Assembly: GCA_933228895.1 (NCBI GenBank)
Contig: OW121848.1
Location: 155,202,688 to 155,266,687, forward strand
Direction of reading: 5' to 3'
Length of the DNA stretch: 64,000 nucleotides
Origin: Platycnemis pennipes
Lineage: Eukaryota > Arthropoda > Insecta > Odonata > Platycnemididae
A program made the position numbers and the translations under genes. Numbering within the stretch: the first letter of the stretch is position 1; each line of letters begins with the position of its first letter. Shown here one piece after another: positions 43,466 through 53,742 of this stretch. The notes under the pieces are model-generated. The model was not told where the DNA came from. It did not search any database and saw only the letters and a program-made list of their open reading frames with translations.

Positions 43466-44289
43466 GAGTATGAAGTAAAGAAAAAGATAATAGTAAGAGT
43501 GAGTAATAAATGTTAGTTCCATAACAGACAGTACCTATATATCGTCTTAAGGCTTCGAATACTTCCAGATAACAAATTCTAGTAGTTCACTTTCGCAGAA
43601 TCGTTTCTTGTCATTAAAACAAATCCTTTATATCAACCCATTATGTACGAAGAAGATTGAACCAAGGATTTAAAATGTTAAATTTGAAAATCAAGTTAAG
43701 TGGCCGAAGCTACTTAAACCAGTGAGTAGGATAAAAATCTGGGAGGTACCAAAGTTCCGTGCATCAATAGGCACGTGATTCAAAAAGTAAATACCAACTC
43801 CATACATAAGTGTAGAAACGACAGTTTTCTTTTGAGTACGGATGGCTTCCCGAAGACGCGACCCTGAGTGTCCGACGTGAGCACACCGCGAAGCCAAAGC
43901 GTTCTCCATTGGCGGACGGGGACTCGGCGAAAAATAAAACAGTCGAGTGAAGATCCGCGAGACGTTGTCAATTGTTTCTTTTCGCTAAAAACCGGATTCG
44001 GACAGCGAGGAATCATCTCCTCCACCTCCAAGAACAGCTTCTGTTCAAAATGGACGTAAGGAGAGGAGTTTTTAAGCCCATAGATGGAGAAGAAATGCAG
44101 GTACAGTGGAAGAGAGTGGACTTCGTCGAGATGCTGAGAAAGACGACGGAACGCCGCCGCCGCCGTGGACATATTTAGACCTGCGAAGGTGATGTACGTA
44201 CGCACCAATAGGACGGAAGGTCAGCACGTCACACTCCAGCGTACAGATTGCGGTCAATTGGAATTATCCTATGAACTCTAGGCTACTCT
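43466..44289. other. Unassigned sequence, frames without recognisable domain
   Basis: A 142-codon minus frame (43780-44208) and plus frames (43868-44059, 43972-44178) overlap. None matches a family I know, and no clean splice signals bound them. CGCCGCCGCCGCCGTGG at 44152-44167 is a short trinucleotide run. Confidence 0.25.
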
Positions 44290-44459
44290 GGATTTGCAAA
44301 ACACAGTCAGCGAATCGAGTCTTTACGACACACGGTTCTTAAGTTCCACAGGGCTCTGGAGTGTGGACCAGTATGAGACTGAAATACATACCACTGCCGG
44401 AATTCGAATCCGGGCCCTCGTGAAGCCAGTACTCTAGCAACAAAGCTTACTCGATTCCG
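44290..44459 (-). repeat. tRNA-derived SINE (family with 57222 and 63515), antisense
   Basis: On the minus strand, GTTGCTAGAGTACTGGCTTC and GGGCCCGGATTCGAATTCCG form a tRNA-like head. The head shares GCTAGAGTACTGG and GGCCCGGxTTC with the copy at 63515. The body continues to about 44290. Confidence 0.6.
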
Positions 44460-44639
44460 ATAAGGAATAATTTTCCACAAAGTTCATAACACTTCATCAG
44501 TCCAACAGATGCACCAATTTCACGGGGTAAGAGCAGTATCACCCCCAGAAGGTAAAGTAACTGGAAGCGCCAAAGTACCCAGGGCCTCAGGAGTCACGTA
44601 GTTCTCAAATAAAAGACCCTGTTCGGCAATGCCAACAAA

Positions 44640-44845
44640 CATCTACATCTACACGATACACTGCAAGCCACCGCGAGGGTGTGTGGCAGGGGGTGAAGAT
44701 CACCAAGCATGCACTACTGACATGCAAACAAGCAACTATAGGGTTTCGTGCAACTTGATTGTTAGTATCTATAGTATTTAAGGGGTTAATGCATGCATCA
44801 TGCACTACAGACTACTCGAAAATATTTCACCTACCTATCCCTTTG
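44640..44845 (-). mobile_element. LINE-A2 3' tail (antisense)
   Basis: ACATCTACATCTACACGATA, CTGCAAGCCACCGCGAGGGT, GAAGATCACCAAGCATGCAC and the A2 UTR to TTCACCTACCTATCCCTTTG. Confidence 0.9.
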
Positions 44846-45117
44846 CTTACAAATGCAGCGGTAATGAACGGAATTGCCTAATAGCAACAGCACAAGGCCT
44901 CAATCGAGATTCCTGCACTATGCCGCGGATATTACGAATATGTGAAACATAAAACACTAAGATAATTTTATTTCGTCCGGACACTGTAGTTCAATGGAAA
45001 GATTATAAGGGGAGACTTCGTATGTGCGTTGCATCACCAATCTAAATGCAGCATTTTTTACGCCATTGCCGATTTTTTTATCATGTGCAGAACAATAACT
45101 ACTCCGATAATCCGTAC
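44846..45117. other. Unassigned sequence
   Basis: No gene or repeat recognised. Confidence 0.3.
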
Positions 45118-46055
45118 TACATCTGCATCTAAATAATACCCTTCAATACACTGTAAAAAAATAGGCAGAGGGTGAATTCACACCAATCATGCATTACATA
45201 TCATCCTTAAAAAGGGGTTAGTAACTATATTCTAGCCTAAACTTAACAATTAAAAAAAAAATATTTTAAGAGCAAAGCAACCATAAACAAACATGCTGTT
45301 AGTTGGTGTAGCTTATAAGTCCTTATACTAACACGCAACCACCACGGCTTTCCGTTGATACACTTGTATTTACACACTATTGAACATATCTATATCCAAT
45401 CATATCCCCATTTGTACGAGGGAATAAATATATTTTTAATCGGTTGGTTCGGCGATCAATTTCTCTAATTTTGTAATCATGGTCCAGTCTACCATAGTAA
45501 GTTGGGGTCCGCAAAATATTTTTAACATAATCACTGAAAATATTATTTTGGAATTTATTTAAGAGATCAAGTCTAAATTTCAACCTGCGATCTGACAATG
45601 ATTCCGATTTCAATTTATTTAATAGCCTGGTTACGCTAATATGGTTATCGTATCGTCTCTTTACAAATCTTGCCGATCTTCTCTGCACATGTTCAAGTTC
45701 ATTATTTACACCGATTTCGTAGGGATCCCATGCACTGGCAGCATATTCCAAATGAGGTCTTACAAGGGAAAAGTAGCTGATTTCTCGTACATGATCGTCA
45801 CATTTACCCAATACTCTTGTGATGAATCCCAGTTTACGATTAGATCATTATTTCCCCCTATTATTTCACGTATGTGTTTACCCCAGGAACGATCATGTGT
45901 CAGTCTTATTCCAAGATATTTAATGGCTTCCACGTTTATTAATTGATTATGACTTACGTAGTAAGTGCTAGGAGGAGGACAATTCTTTTTCCAAAAATTC
46001 ATTCCTAAAAAAAACGTCAGTTTATGCACCATTTTGAATGCTGGCTTTTTTGCCA
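45118..46055 (-). pseudogene. LINE-A1, long copy with full 3' end
   Basis: Minus frames 45377-45811 (144 codons: MGKCDDHVREISYFSLVRPH, LEYAASAWDPYEIGVNNELE, HVQRRSARFVKRRYDNHISV, TPTYYGRLDHDYKIREIDRR) and 45760-46056 (FFLGMNFWKKNCPPPSTYYV, NVEAIKYLGIRLTHDRSWGK, HIREIIGGNN) overlap across one frameshift near 45840. The terminus at 45118 is decayed (ATCTGCATCTAAATAATACC, CTTCAATACACTG). Confidence 0.88.
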
Positions 46056-46735
46056 TATACGGAACGACGCTTGCTCTGGTAATCGCTGATTTTTAGGATG
46101 CATGGACAATAGATTTGCTGCGGTATCTAGTCATGTATTCGATATTTCCACGGTTTCGATATAAACCGAAGAAATGCATTCAGTTAGCGCGGTTTATGGC
46201 TGTATTCATGCTATCTCCCATTCTGGCGAAGCATTTACCCCAAAACTCTTTGTATGTATGTACTTCTGAGCGTGCGTTCTTCCGCGATGGACTCCTATGT
46301 GCCAATGTGAGCGATGATAAGTCCATGGACACAGGGGGTTATTCACAAAGCGACCAGGTGACCTGAATGCGACCACCATGAAAATCCGGCGCGTCGAACA
46401 ATATTGTCCTCACGTTCTCCACCAGTGGCTTGGACAGTGAGGGTCATCAACCCACCATAGCATATATTTTGAGCGTTCTATGAAAGTCGAGAGCGTTGGA
46501 GAGTGATTAGCAATCTCTCAGGATTCTGCTTACTCCTTTAGAAATTTTCTGGACAGTAAAAATGTCCCAAAATCCAAAAACGGGTGAACGCAAATTAAGT
46601 ATGACCACAGATTAGGAACTTCAATCACTCCATTTTGTAAGTTAATCATGAAAATTCCTCAAGAAATTCGAACATTCGAAATGTTAAATGTATGGACCAC
46701 TATTCTCTATTTGGAAATTTTCAAAGGCATGAACT
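46056..46735. other. Unassigned sequence, no gene seen
   Basis: An 83-codon plus frame (46115-46366) has no known motif. Confidence 0.3.
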
Positions 46736-47046
46736 GAATGAATGATGAAGATAAAATGGATCGAACGAGTGACAAACGAAGAAGTCACAGAATAGAGGGA
46801 GAAAAGAGACTGGAGGATTGGGAAATAAGAGAGTCCAACGAAAAACCTAAAAAGAAGACAGGACAACTTAATCGGCCACATCTTAAGACACGATGGTCTG
46901 ATGAAGACAATCGTCCAGGGGATAGTGAACGGGATGAATGGAAAAGGCAGACCTTATGTGAGATATATGGAACAGATCGTGAAGGATGTAAAGAAGAGCG
47001 GAATTATGTTAATGTGAAGAGGTTGGCCGATAGAAGAATCGAGCAA
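46736..47046 (+). pseudogene. LINE-B C-terminal fragment, frameshifted
   Basis: Translation around frame breaks gives IKWIERVTNEEV, KEKTGQLNRPHLKT (a shifted LIGHILRHDGLMKTIVQGI) and YVRYMEQIVKDVKK. It ends near LADRRIEQWF without the usual stop or UTR. Confidence 0.75.
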
Positions 47047-47411
47047 TGGTTTATAATGCGCCATCATGAAATGGATAAATCTTGCCTTGCTTCTGAAATG
47101 TCGAATAATAACATCGGAAATTGAATTACGTGTCGCATACCCCCTCAGACTCTCACTGCGTATGAACAATCAATATCCTTCAATATGCAGATGTCCTTCC
47201 TCTCACGGGTTCACGGGCGACATTACGATTAAAATCATGCTCAAACATTTAAAAAAAAGTTCTAAAATAAAAAAGTGTGAAATGTCTGGAAATTTGGGCT
47301 GATGGGCAACTGTTTAGAAATAAAATAACACAAGCCGTTGAGCGACGGTTTTCTTGCCCAGGCTTTCTGGTGTCAGGTTCTACAGAATTTCACCGGTGTT
47401 GACTCTGGCTA
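47047..47411. other. Unassigned sequence, no gene seen
   Basis: Short frames only. Confidence 0.3.
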
Positions 47412-47941
47412 ATGGGGGTGTTTACTCGGATCCAAAATCGCAATTTTGTACACGAAATCGTTAGATGGAAACAAAAAATGAATTTTAGAGACAAAATTAA
47501 TCTTCTAACCACAACCATTCACTCATAAATCAAAAATTAAAATAAGCAAAAGGTGACGCCCACCGAAAAATCTGCTGTGATAACATTGACGTCATTTTCG
47601 TCCCGTCTTTGACTGCTTTTCGTGGAAGTGAAGGGAGTGGAGGGGGATTCTCTGAAGGTCTGCTCGAACAGATGCTGTCGCCACTGTCCTATTGGCAGAG
47701 TCAACTGTGTCCCCCCCATTGCGATAAGGCGAGGTGGCTTCGCGGGCTCAGTTTTGATAGGACGAAGTCGTTATACGTCAGTTAGCACCACGCCCACTTT
47801 TCCGAAAGGGTTAAAAACATGTTTTTCGCCGCTTACAACTCGATAAATAATTGACGGATCTGAAAACGGAAAAATACGGGTCTTTTTATTTTACAAACTC
47901 TATCATATTCGGCAATAAAAAACTATAGTAAACGACCCCAT
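47412..47941 (-). mobile_element. 530-bp TIR element, copy 2, flanked by TA
   Basis: It is the same length as copy 1 and its reverse complement. Termini ATGGGGGTGTTTAC and GTAAACGACCCCAT form a TIR, and TA lies on both sides (47410-47411 and 47942-47943), compatible with a TA target duplication. Interior words ACGACTTCGTCCTATCAAAA (minus strand), GGCAGAGTCAACTGTGTCCC and AAGGTGACGCCCACCGAAA match copies 1 and 3. A TA duplication suggests a Tc1/mariner-type origin, though two bases are weak evidence. Confidence 0.8.
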
Positions 47942-48432
47942 TATCGATGGAAGGAATAAAATGGATCCAACACCTTATTTCGACTGTCTTCTATATCCCC
48001 ACATCATTCAACGTCTATCGCCTCACGCAATGCATGGTTCATTTTCTTTCTTTAGCCGTCCGTTTCCCCGAAGCCACTGTTCCTCGTACACCACCTCGGC
48101 AGACTCCTTTCTGAAAGCGATCCCGCTGTTTGGCGTTCTTGGCGGTACCACCGTTGCCTACGCCAGACACCCATTCCAAATTTCGCCGCGTCACTTTCTC
48201 GGTATAGCTGTTCTCGAGTCACGTCGCGCGCAGAATGAAACAAAAGGAGCAGAAATGGGCGACCGCGAAAAATATCGCTGCTGAATTGTTTTCACAGTAT
48301 CCGGGTTCGTTGGAACGCATGGGATTAGAGCCGATTCAAATTCTACGCAAAGGAAGTGCTGTGAATTCCCGCCCACACCACTTTACTCCTTCCCCACACT
48401 TTTCAAACTATAATCCTGGTACAAACTACGAC
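47942..48432. other. Unassigned sequence, no gene recognised
   Basis: A 107-codon plus frame (47961-48284) and opposing frames lack a known motif. Confidence 0.3.
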
Positions 48433-48486
48433 AGCAGATTGAAATTGCAATCACGCTCGAAAGAGTGATTGCATTTTCAATCTGCT
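48433..48486. repeat. Hairpin with ~25-bp arms and GAAA loop
   Basis: AGCAGATTGAAATTGCAATC...CGCTC, GAAA, GAGTGATTGCATTTTCAATC...TGCT: two short differences between the arms. Confidence 0.75.
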
Positions 48487-48500
48487 CTAAGAATATAACC

Positions 48501-48876
48501 AAGAAATAGACTGTCGTACCGATAGATTCAAAACGTCTTTTTCCCCGTACTATCAGAGAATATAATAGGCATCGTAGCTAAGGGATAGAGGTGAACTTTT
48601 GTTAGAGTAGTCTGTAGTGCATGATGCATGTATTGACATTACTAACCCATGCATCACAAGTAAATACAGGTAAAAATATGTAGAAAAATGCCGTCATGAC
48701 CAAAAAGTCCCTATATTACTATGTAGATACAAACCATCTAGCTAATAATGTGACCCTATTATCTAACTATGTTCCCATGTAGTAGTCTAGTTGCATGTCA
48801 ACAGTTTATGTTAGGTGATCTTCAACCCCTGTCACACAAATTCGCGGAGGCTTGCGGGATATTGCGTAGATGTAGA
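48501..48876 (+). mobile_element. LINE-A2 3' end with longer UTR variant
   Basis: AGAAATAGACTGTCGTACCG, CCCGTACTATCAGAGAATAT and GTAGTCTGTAGTGCATGATG match A2. A UTR variant with AAGTAAATACAGGTAAAAAT and CAAACCATCTAGCTAATAAT, shared with 19026 and 63285, follows. The terminus is decayed (CCCCTGTCACACAAATTCGC, GCTTGCGGGATATTGCG). Confidence 0.8.
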
Positions 48877-49198
48877 GGCACATAGCTTACAGTACACTGT
48901 AAAAAGTAGATCTGATTTTAAGGTACAAAAGTGATCTGAATTTCAGATGCAACAATTTTAAGACAGGGTATGTTGAATTTCAGCAGTAATATCTTGTCTA
49001 AAAATAAGGCAGGTGAACGACTGAAAATCAGACCAAGTGGACTTATTTTCAGATAGGCCTATTCTGAATTTAAGACAGCCCTGGTCTGGTAATAATGCGG
49101 GTTGCTATTGAAATTCAAGCCTACTCTGAGAGGACGTCTTATTTTAAGGCAGGTGCAGGACTGAAAATTACACCAGGTGGGACTTATTTTAAGATAGT

Positions 49199-49243
49199 CC
49201 CATGCTGAATTTAAGACCAGGGCTGTCTTAAATTCAGCATGGG
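49199..49243. repeat. Perfect 19-bp hairpin in the CACTA-like element
   Basis: CCCATGCTGAATTTAAGAC (49199-49217) and its exact complement (49225-49243) flank a 7-base loop. About 30-bp direct repeats containing ATGCGGGTTGCTATTGAAA lie on either side (about 49093-49123 and 49271-49301). Confidence 0.9.
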
Positions 49244-49450
49244 CATATCTGAAAATAAGTACCACGTAACAATGCGGGTTGCTATTGAAATCAAAGCCTA
49301 CTTTTATGCGATGTCTAATTATAAATACTAGATATTTAAACACTTCACACGAACACAAACCAAAACCCTAACGTTTCATATTTTTATTCGATGATACTGT
49401 TTCACTGACTAAATTCTTCAATAGAGCAAACGTAAGTCATATAATTTCCA

Positions 49451-49702
49451 TTGAAAAAGATTCCAGAACTGAAATGGGAACACATGGAAAATAACTTCAA
49501 AGATAATATGAAAATGTGTACTTTTATTGGAAACAAAGTAATCCATACAAAGTCTTCGATACCACAGATGTGTGCCAGTATCTTCAAACCGAAGCAGGAA
49601 CTGTCACTTGATGAGGGCGACTATTTTTTAGTTCTTACAACCCTGCCTCGTAGACAAAATAAGGAAGTTTACTCTCAGGATACGTCACTCAGACACAACT
49701 GA
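49451..49702 (+). CDS. Unrecognised 83-codon frame inside the CACTA-like element
   Basis: It begins ATGAAAAAG? by the frame start (KKIPELKWEHMENNFKDNMK, IHTKSSIPQMCASIFKPKQE, DEGDYFLVLTTLPRRQNKEV). It has balanced amino-acid composition and lies in the only repeat-free part of the transposon. It does not resemble a transposase. It could be a captured host exon or a chance frame; no splice site decides this. Confidence 0.25.
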   Translation: MKKIPELKWEHMENNFKDNMKMCTFIGNKVIHTKSSIPQMCASIFKPKQELSLDEGDYFLVLTTLPRRQNKEVYSQDTSLRHN

Positions 49703-50164
49703 CTCCCTTCTGCAAATAAACTAAGTATCATTGCCACATTCTCACACCATTAATTCATCGCACGAAACTTATTTCACCTACTTCCAATGAAATTTGACTA
49801 GACTTCGAATTTTACTTCCTTACGCTTCGTAATTCTTGTTAACATCCTTCTCCCTGAGGTTGAATGAAAAACACTGCGTTTTGTTTATTCTGCTCCCTGG
49901 TTACGCTCCGCCCATCAGTCTCTGCTATTGGCTGGCTAGCTCCAATTGCGGAGCCAACCAAGGCGTGCTTATTTCCAGCCCGGGTGATCTGAATTTCAGA
50001 TCACAACCATCTTATTTTCAACATGCAGTGGTTATGGTCTTAAAATAAGACGGAGGTGTGTCTGATTTTCACGCATCATGAGTCTTAAATTCAGACCACT
50101 ACCTTAAAATCAGACAGTGCTTAAATTCAGATCGCACTGAAAATCAGATCAACTTTTTACAGTG

Positions 50165-50680
50165 TAGTTATCTTTGTAATGATTCACTCCACCAATCCGA
50201 GACTGGCGATTGAAAAAACAGCGGAAAAAAATACTGAGGTCTTCGTATGCGCAACTGAAAAATATTGATAAAAAGGCGTTCTCGCGCGTTATGGAGAGCC
50301 TTAATCGACCCTCAGGTCTCTAGTATATAGCGGCAAGCAACACCAAAATGATATCAGCGATTGGCACATCTGTCACAAATCGGGAGCGGAATTAGTTTGT
50401 GGTGGTCTGCAGGCGACCCTGCAGAGGAAAAAGCGAACAAATGAGCTCTATCAGCCGTAGCCACGGTATGTTATGCACAAGATCATTAGACGTACCTGTC
50501 ATTTCGTGGATTTTTGAAAATTTAATTTACAAAATTTCAGAAATTCCATTCCAATAAACTCGTCAGCTTATCACAACTTATTATTAATGCCAGAGAGCAC
50601 GATGTTTCGCGACAGCAAAGCAATCTGTACTATTTGCTAATCGATCATGTTCTAGTTTAAAGCAATCTAAGGGCTAATAA
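50165..50680. other. Unassigned sequence, no gene seen
   Basis: Short frames only. Confidence 0.3.
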
Positions 50681-50992
50681 ATACACATAGTTGGGGAAAC
50701 TCGAGCCAAAAAATCAAGTGAGCTTAACAAGTTATGGTCTAAAAGTAACAGACTTTGGCGAGATGTAGAGGAATTTTATCATGATTTGAAGCAACAAGAT
50801 AGCACTATTCTACAGTTTATCTATCCGTACGATGCGTTTCAGCCGCTATGGCATCATGAGGTACATTTAGATACAGGTCCAGATAACAGGTACATCGTAT
50901 ATACCTGCAGGACGATCATGATCGTCCTGGAACGCGTCGTACAGATAATAAACTGTGGAACAGTGCTATATTGTTGCTTTTACTCCAGTTAA
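50681..50992 (+). CDS. Unrecognised open frame, 103 codons, possible exon
   Basis: The frame is open from a stop at 50678-50680 to a stop at 50990-50992. Its first ATG in frame is late, so it may be an exon or old mobile-element piece. It reads RAKKSSELNKLWSKSNRLWR, DVEEFYHDLKQQDSTILQFI, YPYDAFQPLWHHEVHLDTGP, protein-like in composition, with a run of hydrophobic residues near the end. I know no family match. A perfect 22-bp palindrome (50908-50929) lies inside it. Confidence 0.25.
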   Translation: MHIVGETRAKKSSELNKLWSKSNRLWRDVEEFYHDLKQQDSTILQFIYPYDAFQPLWHHEVHLDTGPDNRYIVYTCRTIMIVLERVVQIINCGTVLYCCFYSS

Positions 50993-52117
50993 GGTCTACA
51001 AAATGGTCTCTACACATTAAGGAAAACGGAAGAGAAAGTTGCGAGAAAAGACGGAGGAGGAAGAGGCATCCAAGTGTACCTATTATGGGAATGGCATTAA
51101 TGCCATAGTACTGAAAAAATGAAACAAAGGCTATGTGTTATGCGTGCCACTGTTTCACCAGCTCCCGTCTCTCTTAATACCAATGGAAGAAGAGAACAGG
51201 GGCAAGAAGGAGAACTAGTCCAATAGTATGAAAAGAAAAGAAAATAGTAAGCGAAGCGTGGCATGAAACAGAAAGAAAGGCCACAACATTCCCTTCTCCT
51301 CTTCCCTTTCTTCCCCAAATTCTGGCGATATTCGAGACGCAGTTGACGCCATTCGGAGATCTCGTAATCGATAGGCAAAGACCGCCGCACGCAAAGCCCC
51401 CGTGCATGCCAGACATATCGCAGGCACTTCGAGGCATGCGAGGGAAGCCACCAGATGGGGTAGGGGGACCGACACCCACACAACTCACAACACGGAGCCA
51501 GACAAGGGCCGGCAAAGAAGTTTTAGCTCAAAAATGAACACCCCCGCATTACTTCGTAATATCCTATGTTAAAAACAAACAGAAGAAATATGCCAGATAA
51601 GTGCCCATCTTTGCACTTCTACACGGCAATGGACACGTTTCGGAACAAGCCGCTCCATAAACTGCCATGAGAAGACGAAAACAAACTAAATTTAGAATAG
51701 ATGTTCCCAAAAAAAAAAGCCCTTAAAAACTATAGAAACTCACCACATTGATTTTCAACAGCTGGCCGCTGAATGCCGGAAGATTAATTTTAGACGAAGG
51801 AAAAGCACAAATTTAAATCACTAAGGTTGGTATGATTTTAGGCCTGAGTAAATATATCCCTGATATGATAACCATTGCAGATATTCTCTTCTGCCGTTAA
51901 AGTTAATGCTACACAATCCTCTGCCTGATGATACAAATGTAACCACTTATTTTTTTAGATACCGCTGGCATCCATGATATCGGTTTAACGGATATATCTA
52001 CTGATGGTAAACGGTAACCAGGTATAATTAAGCCTCCTTCATTCCTGACCAATCCCATTCACCGCCATTCACCCCCATCTCCAACTCCCACGCCCTCGTG
52101 AAACCCACGCAACCCAC
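50993..52117. other. Unassigned sequence, no gene recognised
   Basis: Overlapping minus frames (51097-51515) of up to 128 codons have Cys- and Trp-rich composition without a known motif. Judged chance. Confidence 0.3.
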
Positions 52118-52427
52118 GGGGAGTGCGTTTGAAACTGTCGGGATTATCTCGAATACGTAACCAAGGAGTACGTGGTACAAACACGAATGGTAGGCAACTT
52201 TTGAGTTTGAATAGCTCATTACAATCTCCCTCATAATTTTTTTTGTTGGTTTTTCTAATCCGTCACGAGCATGAAACCCTCAGAGGAGATAAAAATCGTC
52301 TGAAAACAACTAAAAAGATTTTTACAAGCGATGCAAACACATTGTGAGATCCATTCGTGTTTGTACCACGCGACTCCTTGGTTACCGATTCGAGATAACC
52401 CAAATGGTTTTCAAACACATCTCCCCC
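52118..52427. mobile_element. 310-bp inverted-repeat MITE
   Basis: Arms of about 75 bp: GGGGAGTGCGTTTGAAACTG, TCTCGAATACGTAACCAAGG and GTACAAACACGAATGG at the left; CCATTCGTGTTTGTACCACG, CTCCTTGGTTACCGATTCGA and CAAACACATCTCCCCC at the right. No coding frame. No clear target duplication. One arm recurs at 6427-6545. Confidence 0.75.
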
Positions 52428-53542
52428 AATTTCTATCTGTCTCTTTCCTTTAATTCTCCGAAGACGACACCCTTGCCGCTGCTGCGAATAGTTTGTTGCC
52501 GAGGACTCTAGTATTCACCCGTCGATAAAAAAGGACTCCACAGAGAGGCGAATTACCGCTGCGAAATTATTGATGGAGAACTCAATGTTAATACGTTATC
52601 TTCATAGAGCAAGTTCGTGGAAGCATGAGCAGTATTTTCCTGCTTATTCAATGAGGAAAGTCACTAATTACAAAGCAGCATATTACAATCGGATACCTGG
52701 CAATACTGATTGTTTATTTAGTTATTAGTTGACGATGCTTAACCTCATTTGCGCAAGAAAAGTATGAACTGAAATAAATTTGTACGAAACCATCAAAAGA
52801 CATGAAATTACTACTGTACGGAAAATACATGCAGATATATTTAACTAATTAACCCAAAATATTTTTTTCACCCACTGTAGAACTGTTTCCTTTCAGGAAA
52901 AATTAATGAAATCGAAGATCCTGGCACAACTATAGTCGTGCACAATTCTACAATGCAACAAGTCGCTGGAGAACAAGAAATCCGACGCCCATAACGGACT
53001 CTTAAAGGATCGCTGGACTCGTCCGCCCTACCTCGCGTTCAAATCGCTGACAGGAAAACGAAGTCTGGGGCAAGACTCTCAGTATAGTGCCATGCCACAA
53101 GAGGGAATCGCGAATGAACGACTATTCCACGTCGACCGTGAGAACCAGAATACGGAAAATACTTTTCCTAGTAACTTCGATCCGTTGCCAAGGGCGAAAT
53201 GCCAAGATAACCATTACACGATTCGCTGTTGAGTGATTGTCATGGATTGACTGTCGGCCGCGAATCAGACTGAACAGAACACGGAAGGTGAGGACACGTC
53301 GCTCAGTGCACGACCTAACGAGACACACGTCTTATCTCCACTTGACAATCAGTGGAGAACGTCGCCGAGGCTTCATTAGTCCCCTCCAAGGGAAACTTCC
53401 CATCCATATTGGAACGAGCAACGGAATGCGACGGAAAATGAAATGGACAGTGCAAGTGGTGGCTCCACAAAGGGCTGCCAATCCAGAGACTCAGAATTCA
53501 AATCCCGGGAGAGGAGGGAATTTTCCAATAGAATATCAGACC
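52428..53542. other. Unassigned sequence, no gene recognised
   Basis: A 125-codon plus frame (53237-53614) runs into the LINE-A tail and is not convincing. A weak tRNA-like B box (AATTCAAATCCCGGG) is near 53498. Confidence 0.3.
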
Positions 53543-53742
53543 TTCCCAATGAGGATAGCGATAACTGAACTAGCAACATGTTCATGCTGTTGGTTGCGTC
53601 ACCATTTTTTTTAAATTATTACGTTTCGGCTAGAATATATTTACCTACTAATCCTTCATAAGCATGATATATGATGCATGTGTGTTGTAAATTCACCCCC
53701 TACCACACGCCTTTATGGAGGCTTGCAGGGTATTTCGCAGAT
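53543..53742 (+). mobile_element. LINE-A1 3' tail abutting a second LINE-A copy
   Basis: AACATGTTCATGCTGTTGGT, CTAGAATATATTTACCTACT, CCCCCTACCACACGCCTTTA and GGCTTGCAGGGTATTTCGCA are an A1 UTR and terminus. It is directly followed, without intervening sequence, by coding LINE-A at 53743. The same fused arrangement is in the transduced copy at 39.5-40.7 kb. Confidence 0.85.

Larger units (their letters stand above)
48895..50164. mobile_element. CACTA-like non-autonomous DNA transposon, 1270 bp, TA-flanked
   Basis: It starts CACTGTAAAAAGTAGATCTG and ends GATCAACTTTTTACAGTG, an inverted terminus of about 20 bp with one gap. TA lies on both sides (48893-48894, 50165-50166). Both subterminal regions are packed with short words CTGAATTT(C/A)AGA, CTGAAAATCAGA, CTTATTTTCAGA and TTTTAAGAC in both orientations. 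Subterminal repeats and CACTG ends are typical of CACTA/EnSpm elements (established); a 2-bp TSD is allowed in that group. No transposase was seen. The centre (49320-49880) is repeat-free and holds an 83-codon frame. Confidence 0.75.

Noticed and set aside
43780..44208. 142-codon minus-strand frame
   Set aside because: No recognisable motif, overlapped by frames on the other strand and containing a GCC-type run; no convincing splice sites.
53495..53515. tRNA-like B box AATTCAAATCCCGGG
   Set aside because: No A box at the right distance and no repeated body, so not counted as a SINE.
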